From assembly GCF_947501225.1 (NCBI RefSeq), contig NZ_CANMUW010000003.1:333753-397752 (forward strand): a stretch of 64,000 bases of DNA. The letters run 5' to 3'. The position numbers and the translations under genes were made by a program. The notes below the pieces were generated by a model that did no database searches, was not told where the DNA came from, and was given only the letters and a program-made list of their open reading frames with translations. Of this stretch, positions 11,463 through 19,864 are shown piece after piece; the stretch's first letter is position 1, and every line of letters starts with the position of its first letter. Origin of the DNA: an uncultured Shewanella sp. Its GTDB lineage: Bacteria; Pseudomonadota; Gammaproteobacteria; Enterobacterales; Shewanellaceae.

Positions 11463-12095
11463 ATGACATGTGTGTTGATTGCGGAAGATGATACGGATCT
11501 TCGCACGAATATGGTCGATATTTTAGAGCTCGACGGCTTCGAGGTGGTAGCGGTCCCCAGCGCCGAGGAAGCCATTCTGGCCTGTAAGACTCACTCTTTC
11601 GATATCGCCTTGATGGATCTTGTGATGTCGGGGATGACAGGTGTAGAGGCCATCTCTAATCTGAGGCAGGAAAATCCCTTCATGGCCGTAGTCATTGTCA
11701 CAGCCTATGCCACCGTTGATACGGCGGTGGATGCAATGAAGAAGGGGGCCGACAGTGTGCTGACAAAGCCATTTAAGAGTGCCGATCTTATTATGACGAT
11801 ACGGCGCAGCATAGCCGAAAAGCAGCTGCTTAAATCCAATTCAGACATAGACTCAGACAGTGTCTACTCTGCGCTGGCTAATCCGCTGCGTCGTGAGACA
11901 TTAAAATCGTTGGGCTGCCATAAAGAGCTGAAATTTATGGATCTGTGTCGTCTGGTTGGCGTGGAAGATCATACTAAGTTTAACTTCCATCTGCGTCAGC
12001 TTAAGAAAGCCGGCCTGGTGATGCAAAACGAGAGGAAGATCTATATTTTGACAAATACAGGTCAATTTGTGTTACAACATCATAACCTTTCCTAG
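11463..12095 (+). CDS. response regulator with ArsR-like winged-helix output domain
   Basis: The 210-residue protein has an N-terminal receiver domain: acidic residues Glu8-Asp9-Asp10, phosphoacceptor Asp52 in LMDLVMSG, and TAYA and TKPF motifs. From about residue 135 there is a winged-helix domain of the ArsR type (ALANPLRRETLKSLG, FNFHLRQLKKAGLV). This is not the usual OmpR, NarL or NtrC output. With the upstream kinase it forms a two-component pair. A 10-bp dyad lies between it and the octahaem cytochrome gene and is a candidate binding site. Confidence 0.85.
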   Translation: MTCVLIAEDDTDLRTNMVDILELDGFEVVAVPSAEEAILACKTHSFDIALMDLVMSGMTGVEAISNLRQENPFMAVVIVTAYATVDTAVDAMKKGADSVLTKPFKSADLIMTIRRSIAEKQLLKSNSDIDSDSVYSALANPLRRETLKSLGCHKELKFMDLCRLVGVEDHTKFNFHLRQLKKAGLVMQNERKIYILTNTGQFVLQHHNLS

Positions 12096-12144
12096 TGCGT
12101 CAAATCCTTTTAAAACAATGTCCTACCTAAATCATGATAACTAT

Positions 12145-12173
12145 AGTTCACAACTTTAATCAGGTTGTGAACT
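12145..12173. promoter_or_regulatory. 10-bp perfect dyad, possible operator of the cytochrome gene
   Basis: AGTTCACAAC and GTTGTGAACT form a perfect inverted repeat around a 9-base spacer. It lies 50 bases past the response-regulator stop and about 120 bases before the cytochrome start. No T run follows, which argues against a terminator. A two-fold symmetric site suits a dimeric winged-helix regulator, but binding is inferred only. Confidence 0.5.
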
Positions 12174-12291
12174 CCCCTTATCTATCCCTTTAGGGGTAAC
12201 TCCTCAATACTGGATACATGTCCAGAGAGACATATTAATCGCCCTCCCTGCAATGTTGGCGATATCAAAAAAGCCAAGTGAGGATGAACTT

Positions 12292-13962
12292 ATGAACGCA
12301 CATATTCCATATAAAAAATTAATACTCGCCAGTATGATAACCATGTTGGTTGCTTGCGGTAGTGACAACGATAATGGTGAAACACCGCTACCGGTAAATA
12401 ATGCCCCGGTGGCAGTAGGTGACGCCGCTACGGTCACCGTATCTGAAGTTGTGACCATAGATGTATTGGCCAATGATACCGATGCCGATGGCGATAGCTT
12501 ATCTCTGGTATCCGTCGACTCAGATAGTGCGGTTATCAACAATGGGAAAATTGACTTCACTGCAGGTGAAACGGCAGGCGAAGTTAAGTTTAACTACACC
12601 ATCACCGACGGTACCGATGAGGCGACGGGTGAAGTTACCGTAACGGTCGAAGCCCTGCCTGAGCCTGAAGTTCTCGCTTATGTCGGCTCTGCAGCCTGTG
12701 CAACCTGTCACAGTGGTAAGCATGAAACATTCTCTAAAACGGGTCACAACTTTAAGATCCTTAAAAATTCAGGCAATGAGCAGCCTGCATTCCCTTACAC
12801 TCCGGAAGCAACCATTACCGGCGCTATCGATCTCTTGGTCGACTCAACACCTAACAACGATCTGGGTGCACCAACAAGTTACGATGAGGTCTCCTATACT
12901 GTCGGTGGATACCATTGGAAGATGCGTTGGTTAGATGCCGACGGTTACATCGTTACCGGTAACAATGTTCAGTATAATATTCGCAATGCGGCCGGTGAGT
13001 TAAATATTCCGGATAACCATCCGGGCGATGCCGATGTTATGGGCGATTACAAGAGCAGTGAGTTTAATTATAAATATAGCTGTGGTAACTGCCATACAAC
13101 CGGTTGGAAGCGTACGACCGATGTAGCCGGTGGCGATACACGTAATCCGGATCGTCAGGACGGTCTTCCAGGCATGAACGGTACTTTTGCAGAGCAGGGC
13201 GTTCAGTGTGAATCTTGTCATGGTGCGGGTAGTTTCCATGTCAAAGCACCGTCTAAAGACAATATCACCAAGATTGCAGTTGCACGTACTACCGATGATT
13301 TCTTAGCCGAAGATATGGCTTACGGTAAGGCGGTAACCTGTGCCGAGTGTCATACCCGTGACGGTGAGAAAGATTATCCATCATTTGTCAGCGCTTATAA
13401 CGGTGCCTTCCCCAACGGCAGTAAAGTGGGTGGCCGCATCATCTCAAGTGGCGGACTATCAAAGCATCACCAAACCGCCGATGAGATGTTAGGTGTTGTT
13501 CCTGAAGACCATGGTACTTATAAAGCCGGTGATGAAATTGGTCCTAAGAGTGACTGGTCATGTACTACTTGTCATGATTCTCACAAGTCTACCGTGAATA
13601 AAGATAGTGCCGATGGCCTTCACACCGGAGCAGTTAAAGCCTGTACAGACTGTCATACTGATAAAGAGTTTGCTCAGAATACACATGCTGAAACTTTCCA
13701 TGCAGCGGCCGAATGTACAGACTGTCATATGCCGAAACTGGCTAAGAGTGCTATTAAGACCGCACCAAGACAGGGTGGAGCAGCAGTAGTCTTCGGTGAT
13801 GTGAAGTCTCACCTGTTCACTATCGACCTGGACCCAACTGCTAAGCAGTTCACAGAAGATGGTAAGTACCAGATGCCTTGGGCAACTGCCGAGTTCACTT
13901 GTGGTAACTGTCATGCTGACTATAACGAGAGAGCCGTGGCTCTGCCTAAGATTCACAAGTAA
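12292..13962 (+). CDS. octahaem c-type cytochrome lipoprotein with N-terminal cadherin-like domain
   Basis: I start the protein at the ATG at 12292 (MNAHIPYKK), preceded by a GAGG-type ribosome site, giving 556 residues. A lipoprotein signal ends at lipobox VACG. Next, about residues 30-125, is a beta-sandwich domain of the cadherin/VCBS type with a calcium-binding-like NDTDADGD. Eight CXXCH haem-c motifs follow, starting near residues 136, 264, 306, 350, 424, 451, 475 and 537. The product should be a periplasmic or outer-membrane electron carrier or oxidoreductase, as is common in Shewanella. I do not recognise a named enzyme; it could be a terminal reductase or a partner of one. The two-component genes upstream may control it. 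Confidence 0.85.
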   Translation: MNAHIPYKKLILASMITMLVACGSDNDNGETPLPVNNAPVAVGDAATVTVSEVVTIDVLANDTDADGDSLSLVSVDSDSAVINNGKIDFTAGETAGEVKFNYTITDGTDEATGEVTVTVEALPEPEVLAYVGSAACATCHSGKHETFSKTGHNFKILKNSGNEQPAFPYTPEATITGAIDLLVDSTPNNDLGAPTSYDEVSYTVGGYHWKMRWLDADGYIVTGNNVQYNIRNAAGELNIPDNHPGDADVMGDYKSSEFNYKYSCGNCHTTGWKRTTDVAGGDTRNPDRQDGLPGMNGTFAEQGVQCESCHGAGSFHVKAPSKDNITKIAVARTTDDFLAEDMAYGKAVTCAECHTRDGEKDYPSFVSAYNGAFPNGSKVGGRIISSGGLSKHHQTADEMLGVVPEDHGTYKAGDEIGPKSDWSCTTCHDSHKSTVNKDSADGLHTGAVKACTDCHTDKEFAQNTHAETFHAAAECTDCHMPKLAKSAIKTAPRQGGAAVVFGDVKSHLFTIDLDPTAKQFTEDGKYQMPWATAEFTCGNCHADYNERAVALPKIHK

Positions 13963-14006
13963 TTACTATAACTATAATCGTCTGTTAATTTAGTTCCTTT
14001 CCCAAC

Positions 14007-14041
14007 AAGCCACCCCATATTGCAGGGGGTGGCTTTTTTTT
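14007..14041 (+). terminator. rho-independent terminator after the octahaem cytochrome gene
   Basis: AGCCACCCC pairs with GGGGTGGCT around a short loop and is followed by a long T run. Confidence 0.92.
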
Positions 14042-14094
14042 ATTTCCTGTCTTGTCCCGGAATGAAGCTAGCCAGGAGCTACTATATTCCTCAT

Positions 14095-14118
14095 GTAGGA
14101 GCGGCTTTAGCCGCGAAT
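14095..14118 (+). repeat. REP-type palindromic element, copy 1
   Basis: The sequence GTAGGAGCGGCTTTAGCCGC, followed by GAAT, carries a GCGGCT/AGCCGC hairpin with the GTAGG-type head typical of bacterial REP elements. An identical 24-base copy lies at 30762-30785, with partial similarity in the flanks. REP elements are usually moved by a RAYT transposase; none is encoded in this window. Confidence 0.75.
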
Positions 14119-14228
14119 GTTTGAGGAGCTAGGAACCAGGGGCTCGGACTCACCATGAAACTTTATTAATTATTTTACCGGCCTGATTCGGCTAATCTAT
14201 AGAGACAAACGTTGAGATGGAGTTATCT

Positions 14229-14396
14229 ATGAATATATGGTTGAGGGTGGGGGTATTAGTTGTGCTGCTTGTCGGTGCACTACTCTGCTATGGGGCGAGT
14301 TTCTCGACCGGGGCGATAGTTTTCATTGTGTTGGGAGTAGTGTTTGAGCTTGCATTCTGGGTTGGGCTGTTTAAAACGACGACGCACAACTCTTAA
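14229..14396 (+). CDS. 55-residue membrane protein, unknown function
   Basis: An ATG at 14229 is preceded by an ATGGAG ribosome-binding sequence at good spacing and opens a 55-codon frame. The product has two hydrophobic segments (VGVLVVLLVGALL and IVFIVLGVVFELAFWVGLF) and a short polar tail ending KTTTHNS. I do not recognise a family. It stands alone between a REP element and the degS terminator, on the strand opposite degS. The good ribosome site and membrane pattern favour a real gene, but conservation would have to confirm it. Confidence 0.6.
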   Translation: MNIWLRVGVLVVLLVGALLCYGASFSTGAIVFIVLGVVFELAFWVGLFKTTTHNS

Positions 14397-14466
14397 CTGT
14401 ATTCTTGTGCAAGCTTGAGTTCTGAGCGGGGTGGGCGCTGAGCTGAGAAAGCGGCTCGAGGAGGAA

Positions 14467-14499
14467 GGAAAAAGCTGCCACCCGATGATGAGCGGCAGC
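14467..14499 (-). terminator. rho-independent terminator of degS
   Basis: On the minus strand a GCTGCC/GGCAGC stem is followed by TTTTT. It lies 28 bases past the degS stop. Confidence 0.8.
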
Positions 14500-14526
14500 C
14501 CGTATGGCTAACTAATATTGCAGGGC

Positions 14527-15612
14527 TTACTGCTCTGCTGCTGAGATATTCTCACCTATGATGACCGGGACTTCGTAGTACTTGCCCTTACGGATAATCG
14601 TCATCGTTACCTGTTTACCCGGTGTCGTTTCGGCAATTCTATCCATCAGCATCTCAACGCCGGGTACGATTTCGCCCTCATACTTAGTGATCACATCTCT
14701 CGGTGCCAGCTGAGCCAGAGCCGCCGGTCCCTTGGGATCTACGCCAGTTATCATGACACCGGTCAGATCGGGAAGGTTGAGTATCTGAGCCATCATGGAG
14801 CTGATGGGTTCACCGGTAATACCTAAGGCACCACGTATCACACGGCCATCTTTGATAAGCTTCCCCATAATGCTATGGGCCAGCTTTATAGGGATGGCGA
14901 AGTTGATGCCATGTCCACCGCCCTCTCCACCGATCTGGAATGCCGCCGTGTTGATGCCGATAAGCTGGCCGCTGGTATCGATCAACGCCCCTCCTGAGTT
15001 ACCCGCATTAATTGCCGCATCGGTTTGCAGGAAGTCGAGATAGCCGGAGCTCAAGCCGTTACGTCCCGTAGCGCTGATGATGCCCTGGGTGATGGTTTGC
15101 CCAAGGTTATAGGGATTACCTATGGCCAGCACGACGTCACCGACCTGGGCCGGTACATCCAGGTTAATCGGGACGATTGGCAGATTTCCCCCCTCAATCT
15201 TCAGTACCGCGAGATCTGTGATGGAGTCAGAGCCAACCACCTCCGATGTGAACTTTCGGCCATCCTGAAGGGCGACAACGATCTCGTCGGCCTTCTTTAT
15301 CACATGGTAGTTGGTGAGAATATAGCCCTCATTACTCATGATAACGCCGGAGCCAAGGCCCTGTAGCGAACCCGAGTTCAGAGGTCGGTTACGGTTAACA
15401 CTCAGGCTGTAGATATTGACCACCGCCGGTGCGGCCCGGCGAACGGCATTGGAAAAAGAGAGCTCGAAGCCATTATCGCCACGTTTCTGGAAAAAAAGAT
15501 TCGATGTGTCCTTATTGCTCAACATCGGGGTAACAAACAGAAAGACAGCAGCCATTATCAGGCCAAAGATAACCGCCTTGCCGACATATAATAGTGTGTC
15601 TTTTAGAGCCAT
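14527..15612 (-). CDS. degS: membrane-anchored site-1 serine protease DegS
   Basis: DegS is the periplasmic sensor protease that cleaves RseA when unfolded porin C-termini bind its PDZ domain, starting the sigma-E response. The 361-residue protein has one uncleaved N-terminal membrane anchor (AVIFGLIMAAVFLFV). The trypsin-like domain carries the triad His (TNYHVI), Asp (SITDLAVL) and Ser (NAGNSGGAL), and a single PDZ domain covers about residues 255-350. It follows degQ in the same direction, separated by a strong hairpin. Confidence 0.95.
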   Translation of the reverse strand: MALKDTLLYVGKAVIFGLIMAAVFLFVTPMLSNKDTSNLFFQKRGDNGFELSFSNAVRRAAPAVVNIYSLSVNRNRPLNSGSLQGLGSGVIMSNEGYILTNYHVIKKADEIVVALQDGRKFTSEVVGSDSITDLAVLKIEGGNLPIVPINLDVPAQVGDVVLAIGNPYNLGQTITQGIISATGRNGLSSGYLDFLQTDAAINAGNSGGALIDTSGQLIGINTAAFQIGGEGGGHGINFAIPIKLAHSIMGKLIKDGRVIRGALGITGEPISSMMAQILNLPDLTGVMITGVDPKGPAALAQLAPRDVITKYEGEIVPGVEMLMDRIAETTPGKQVTMTIIRKGKYYEVPVIIGENISAAEQ

Positions 15613-15720
15613 ATTGGGAAGATGCAGATAAAATTTGAGCTAGATTAACATGTTTAGTGCTAATAAGCATAAAGGATAAGCATGAAGGGGGCTCCCTCAT
15701 GCTTATCGACTAAGTTAAAG

Positions 15721-15739
15721 CCGGGGGCTATGCCCCCGG
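15721..15739 (-). terminator. strong GC hairpin between degQ and degS
   Basis: CCGGGGGC and GCCCCCGG form a perfect 8-bp stem around 3 bases. On the minus strand it is followed by CTTTAACTT, a weak T-rich tail. It probably ends or attenuates degQ transcripts before degS. Confidence 0.7.
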
Positions 15740-15751
15740 TTCAGGTCGTTA

Positions 15752-17104
15752 TCACCTTAGTACCAGATAGAGGCTGCTCTTGCCGCGCTTTAGCTTAAGG
15801 GCAACAGCGCCCTGCTGCTCTTTGAGCGCTGCCTTGAGAGACTTGAGATCGTCGATAGAGGAGCGGTTAACACCGACTATGATATCCCCCTTTTGTAAAC
15901 CGCTGGCTGCGGCAGGTGAGTTTTGAGCCACATCGGTTATCTCTACACCACCATCTTTATTCTCTAAGCTGGCACCCGCGAGCATAGGATGAACGGCACC
16001 GGCAGCAGTTTCAGTCGTCTGACTGGCTTCGCCCAAAATAGCCGTAACTGTCTTTTCATCCCCATCTCTGATCAAGCCGAATTTTACCTTCGCGCCGGCG
16101 CCCATGGTTGCGACCTTGGCCCTGAGCTCCTGGAAGCTCTTTATCTTACGTTCATTGACGCTGGTGATGATATCACCGGCCTTGATCCCCGCCTTATCAG
16201 CGGCACTATCAGCCATAACCTGATCGACAAAACCACCATGCTGGGTATCTAAACCGAATGCCTGTGCCAGTTCGCTGGTCAGATCCCTACCCGATACTCC
16301 CAGTACGCCACGACGGACCTCACCATGTTCGATGATCTGATCGACTAAGTTATTGACCATATTGGCGGGTATGGCGAAGCCTATACCCACATTGCCGCCG
16401 CCAGGGGCCACAATCGCTGTGTTGATCCCGATGAGATCGCCATTTAAGTTAACCAGGGCCCCACCTGAGTTACCGCTGTTGATGGCCGCATCTGTTTGAA
16501 TGAAGTTTTCAAGCATCTCGATACCGAGTCCGGAGCGACCCATAGCACTGACAATGCCCGAGGTTACAGTTTGGCCCAGGCCAAAGGGGTTACCGATCGC
16601 GACCGCAAAGTCACCGACTCTGAGTTCATCCGAGTCGGCACGTTTGACGGCAACCAGATTGTCGGCTTTTATCTGTATGAGAGCGATATCGGATTCGGCA
16701 TCGGATCCGATCAATTCAGCTTCGATCTCCCGTCCGTCATGCAGACCGATGAGTATCTCATCGGCACCCTCGATGACATGGTTGTTGGTAACGATATAAC
16801 CTTTATCGGCGTCGATGATCACCCCTGAGCCTAAACCACGGAAGGGGCGCTCCTGAACTTGCTCTCTTGGAGCGTTAGGGCCGAAAAAGTAGCGGAACGC
16901 ATCGGGGATCTTTTTCTTGGAAACATGGGTTCCGGATACGGCGACCGCAACTACTGCCGGAGTGGTGCGTTCGAGCATAGGTGCCAGACTAGGTACGCTC
17001 TGTCCATTTACGGCCATTGGAATCGCGGCCTGGGATGTTGCAGGCATCATGGTCAGCGATGCTGTAAGAATGGCTGCGGAAAGTAAGCTTAATTTTGTTT
17101 TCAT
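15752..17104 (-). CDS. degQ: periplasmic serine endoprotease DegQ (DegP/DegQ family)
   Basis: This secreted HtrA protease and chaperone degrades misfolded envelope proteins. The 450-residue chain has a signal peptide (LSLLSAAILTASLTMMPATSQA), then the protease domain with triad His (TNNHVIEGADEI), Asp (AESDIALIQI) and Ser (NSGNSGGALVN), then two PDZ domains at about 255-345 and 360-450. Length and position next to degS favour DegQ over DegP. Its upstream neighbour is zapG. Confidence 0.93.
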   Translation of the reverse strand: MKTKLSLLSAAILTASLTMMPATSQAAIPMAVNGQSVPSLAPMLERTTPAVVAVAVSGTHVSKKKIPDAFRYFFGPNAPREQVQERPFRGLGSGVIIDADKGYIVTNNHVIEGADEILIGLHDGREIEAELIGSDAESDIALIQIKADNLVAVKRADSDELRVGDFAVAIGNPFGLGQTVTSGIVSAMGRSGLGIEMLENFIQTDAAINSGNSGGALVNLNGDLIGINTAIVAPGGGNVGIGFAIPANMVNNLVDQIIEHGEVRRGVLGVSGRDLTSELAQAFGLDTQHGGFVDQVMADSAADKAGIKAGDIITSVNERKIKSFQELRAKVATMGAGAKVKFGLIRDGDEKTVTAILGEASQTTETAAGAVHPMLAGASLENKDGGVEITDVAQNSPAAASGLQKGDIIVGVNRSSIDDLKSLKAALKEQQGAVALKLKRGKSSLYLVLR

Positions 17105-17241
17105 CTATTCATGGCTCCAATATCAGAAATGGAATTATGATCTCTTGTTTATAACATTGTCATTTCAAGAGATATTAAAGGTCAATTGTTACTGATTCCG
17201 ACTCTAAGCATAGGATGAAAGTTCATGTTTATTAACAAAGG

Positions 17242-17616
17242 TTAATTATTTTGATTTATGATGATGACATTGTCGCCATCAAGCTGCTCATCGGCCTCGC
17301 TCAATGGTGCATCCGATGGCTCTGCAGCGCTAAAAGTCGGCAAAGGTTTTGCCTTGTTTTTTGGGGCTAGGGTATTTGCCGCCTCATTCCACTGCTTATT
17401 GACCTTGTTTAACTGCTCTGTGAGTTCGGCAAGTTGTTTATAGTGTCCCTCAAAATGGTCGGTGACCTCCTGCTTATGCTGGCTCAGCTCCAGACGTGTC
17501 TGCTCCAGTGCCTTTCCCTTACTGGTGGACTCATGATTACGGGCAACTATGGTTCTGCCTACATAGCCTAACACTATGCCTAACACAAAAGTTGCAATGA
17601 CTAACGGCCATTCCAT
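17242..17616 (-). CDS. zapG: cell-division/envelope protein ZapG (YhcB, DUF1043)
   Basis: The 124-residue protein has one N-terminal membrane helix (PLVIATFVLGIVLGYVGRTI), then a coiled-coil segment of about 50 residues rich in Glu, Gln and Leu, then a low-complexity acidic tail. That matches YhcB/ZapG, an inner-membrane protein connected to cell division and envelope growth in E. coli. It sits between degQ and the divergent zapE, the conserved order. Confidence 0.9.
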   Translation of the reverse strand: MEWPLVIATFVLGIVLGYVGRTIVARNHESTSKGKALEQTRLELSQHKQEVTDHFEGHYKQLAELTEQLNKVNKQWNEAANTLAPKNKAKPLPTFSAAEPSDAPLSEADEQLDGDNVIIINQNN

Positions 17617-17933
17617 ATAACACTCCTCTGTGATGCAGTTATGAACATCACTAATAAAATATCACTTACAAAACTAAGTACATTGGCGAATCTTGCCATG
17701 ATACCATATATAGTTACAGCCTATCGGTAGCGTGAGGTTCCCCGAGCGGAGCCTCAATGGCATACCGTTTTAAATAAGAATAATGAGTCCTGCAATTTAT
17801 GTTGCCCAATAGATGGCGCCAATGCAGGAGCGATTAACCACTCTGAGCGCAGTTACCTCTGACGGGCTGGATCCGGCGTGTTGCTGTTGGTTAAAGATAG
17901 TAGTGAACTCAGGGATAAAAGAGAATATTTTAC
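17617..17933. other. divergent intergenic region between zapG and zapE
   Basis: These 317 bases separate the divergent zapG and zapE starts and should contain both promoters; I see no convincing consensus pair. A small hairpin (GAGGTTCC with GGAGCCTC) lies near 17732-17751. No short gene with a ribosome site was found. Confidence 0.5.
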
Positions 17934-19040
17934 GTGTCCGATTTAACACCATGGCAGCATTACCAGCAAGACTTAAGCCGAGATGACTTCTCTCACGACA
18001 GCGCTCAGGAGCAGGCGGTCAGAAGCTTGCAACGTGTATATGATGAGTTGCAGCTCCTCAATGCCAAGCCCGGTGTATTTGGTCGGTTAACCTCACTGCT
18101 GGGGACCAAGCCTCAGGCGGTTCAGGGACTCTATCTGTGGGGAGGCGTTGGGCGCGGTAAAACCTATCTTATGGACACCTTCTACGACTCTCTTCCCGGT
18201 AACAGGAAGCTAAGGGCCCATTTTCATCGCTTCATGCACCAAATTCATAGTGAGCTTGATGGGTTGAAAGGGCAGAGAGATCCCTTGCTGATCATTGCCA
18301 AGCGGATGTCTGAGCGATATCAGGTCATCTGTTTCGATGAGTTTTTTGTGTCAGATATTACCGATGCCATGTTGCTCGGCACCCTGTTTCAGGCCCTGTT
18401 TAAAGAGGGGGTAGCACTGGTTGCAACCTCAAACATCATCCCCGATGAACTCTATCGAAACGGCTTACAGAGGGCGCGCTTTCTGCCAGCTATCGCATTG
18501 ATTAACAAACATTGTCAGGTCCTTAATGTTGACTCAGGGATCGATTATCGCTTACGTACCCTGGAGCAGGCTGAGATCTATCACTTTCCACTCGACGCCC
18601 AGGCCGATGATAACCTTCTTACCTATTTCGACAAGCTGGCTCCGGAATCTGAGGTGTCTGATGCGGATATCGATGTCGACGGCAGAAGTATCAGTATCCG
18701 AAAGCAGGCGCAAGGGGTGCTGCTCGCCGGTTTCAGGGAGCTTTGTGATGGCCCCAGAAGCCAGAGAGACTATATGGAGATCGCCTGTCTCTACCATACC
18801 GTGTTGCTCAGTGGTGTAGAGCAGATGGGGGATAAGCAGACCGGTGACGATATTGCGCGCCGTTTCTTAGCCATGGTCGACGAGTTTTATGAACGTAACG
18901 TAAAGTTGATCATCTCGGCAGAGGTGTCGTTGGAGGAGATCTACAGCGATGGTCTGCTCAGTTTTGAGTTCAGGCGTTGTCGTTCGCGTTTGACCGAGAT
19001 GCAATCTCATGATTATCTGGCTTTAGAGCACTTACCCTAA
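17934..19040 (+). CDS. zapE: cell division ATPase ZapE (AFG1-like)
   Basis: ZapE is a cytoplasmic AAA+-like ATPase that associates with the Z ring under stress. The 368-residue protein starts at a GTG (MSDLTPWQHYQ). It has Walker A GGVGRGKTYLMD near residue 70, Walker B VICFDEFFVSD, and the family segments HFHRFMHQIH and ATSNIIPDELYRNGLQRARFLPAI split over two blocks. It is followed by rplM-rpsI after a 378-base gap, as in E. coli with the same neighbours. Confidence 0.94.
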   Translation: MSDLTPWQHYQQDLSRDDFSHDSAQEQAVRSLQRVYDELQLLNAKPGVFGRLTSLLGTKPQAVQGLYLWGGVGRGKTYLMDTFYDSLPGNRKLRAHFHRFMHQIHSELDGLKGQRDPLLIIAKRMSERYQVICFDEFFVSDITDAMLLGTLFQALFKEGVALVATSNIIPDELYRNGLQRARFLPAIALINKHCQVLNVDSGIDYRLRTLEQAEIYHFPLDAQADDNLLTYFDKLAPESEVSDADIDVDGRSISIRKQAQGVLLAGFRELCDGPRSQRDYMEIACLYHTVLLSGVEQMGDKQTGDDIARRFLAMVDEFYERNVKLIISAEVSLEEIYSDGLLSFEFRRCRSRLTEMQSHDYLALEHLP

Positions 19041-19241
19041 GCGAAATAGCTATTTATCTGAGTTTGCCTGGCCGCCTCCTGGCGGGAGAAGCGGATTTTA
19101 TTGCGTTGTCGAGATTGTTAAAGCCGAAGCAAGCCGATGATTACACGGCCATAGCGCCATACTCCCGATAATCTTTTAAGCCTATTTTGAGCATATTGGG
19201 TGTGTAGACGAACAATGCAGATAATTTTAGTAAAAATTAGG

Positions 19242-19269
19242 TGATTTTTAGCTCAGCTTTGACTATAAT
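19242..19269 (+). promoter_or_regulatory. promoter of rplM-rpsI
   Basis: A perfect TATAAT at 19264-19269 is followed by a GC-rich discriminator (CCGCC). A weak TGATTT lies 16 bases before it as the -35. The TATAAT lies about 150 bases ahead of the rplM start, leaving a long leader. The rest of the 19041-19418 gap shows no gene. Confidence 0.55.
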
Positions 19270-19361
19270 CCGCCACCTGCCCTCGTTACTCCATCGATAT
19301 GATGGAATTGTAAAGCCTAATTCTTTGCTCGAAGGGGCGGGGAATGGCACTATTTGTGTTT

Positions 19362-19377
19362 TTGCCAATATTGGCAA
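19362..19377 (+). promoter_or_regulatory. 16-base palindrome in the rplM leader, possible L13 autoregulatory element
   Basis: TTGCCAATATTGGCAA is a perfect palindrome about 40 bases upstream of the rplM start and inside the predicted transcript. L13 is reported to repress translation of its own operon in E. coli through the leader. Whether this element is the site is a guess. Confidence 0.35.
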
Positions 19378-19418
19378 TGACATGTGAGACAGAATTTTTA
19401 ACATTGGGTTTTTGTAAA

Positions 19419-19850
19419 ATGAAGACTACTTTTACTGCTACACCAGAGACAGTCACTCGCGAGTGGTTTGTCGTCGACGCCGAAGGTAAAACTTTGGGTC
19501 GTATCGCTACTGAAATTGCTACACGTCTACGTGGTAAGCATAAGCCAGAGTATACGCCTCATGTCGATACCGGCGACTACATCATCGTTATCAACGCTGA
19601 GAAAGTTGCTGTAACTGGTAATAAAGCAAAAGGCAAAGTGTACTACTCGCATTCGGGTTTCATCGGTGGCATCAAGCAGATCACCTTTGAAAAGCTGCAG
19701 GATCATAAGCCTGAAATGATTATCGAGAAAGCAGTTAAGGGTATGTTACCTAAAGGTCCTTTAGGACGTGCCATGTTCCGTAAGCTTAAAGTTTACGCTG
19801 GTACAGAACATAACCACGCTGCACAACAACCTCAAGTTCTTGATATCTAA
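19419..19850 (+). CDS. rplM: 50S ribosomal protein L13
   Basis: L13 is an early-assembly 23S rRNA-binding protein of the large subunit. Starting at the ATG at 19419 ([10 protein letters not shown]) gives 143 residues, like the E. coli protein (142); an upstream extension in frame is untypical and is leader sequence. Family segments are [33 protein letters not shown] and [20 protein letters not shown]. rpsI follows after 14 bases and the two form one operon ending at the terminator at 20283. Confidence 0.97.
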   Translation: MKTTFTATPETVTREWFVVDAEGKTLGRIATEIATRLRGKHKPEYTPHVDTGDYIIVINAEKVAVTGNKAKGKVYYSHSGFIGGIKQITFEKLQDHKPEMIIEKAVKGMLPKGPLGRAMFRKLKVYAGTEHNHAAQQPQVLDI

Positions 19851-19864
19851 ACGGGATTAAGCTA

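Noticed and set aside
17732-17751. Hairpin between zapG and zapE as a terminator
   Set aside because: No T run on either strand and no gene ending there.
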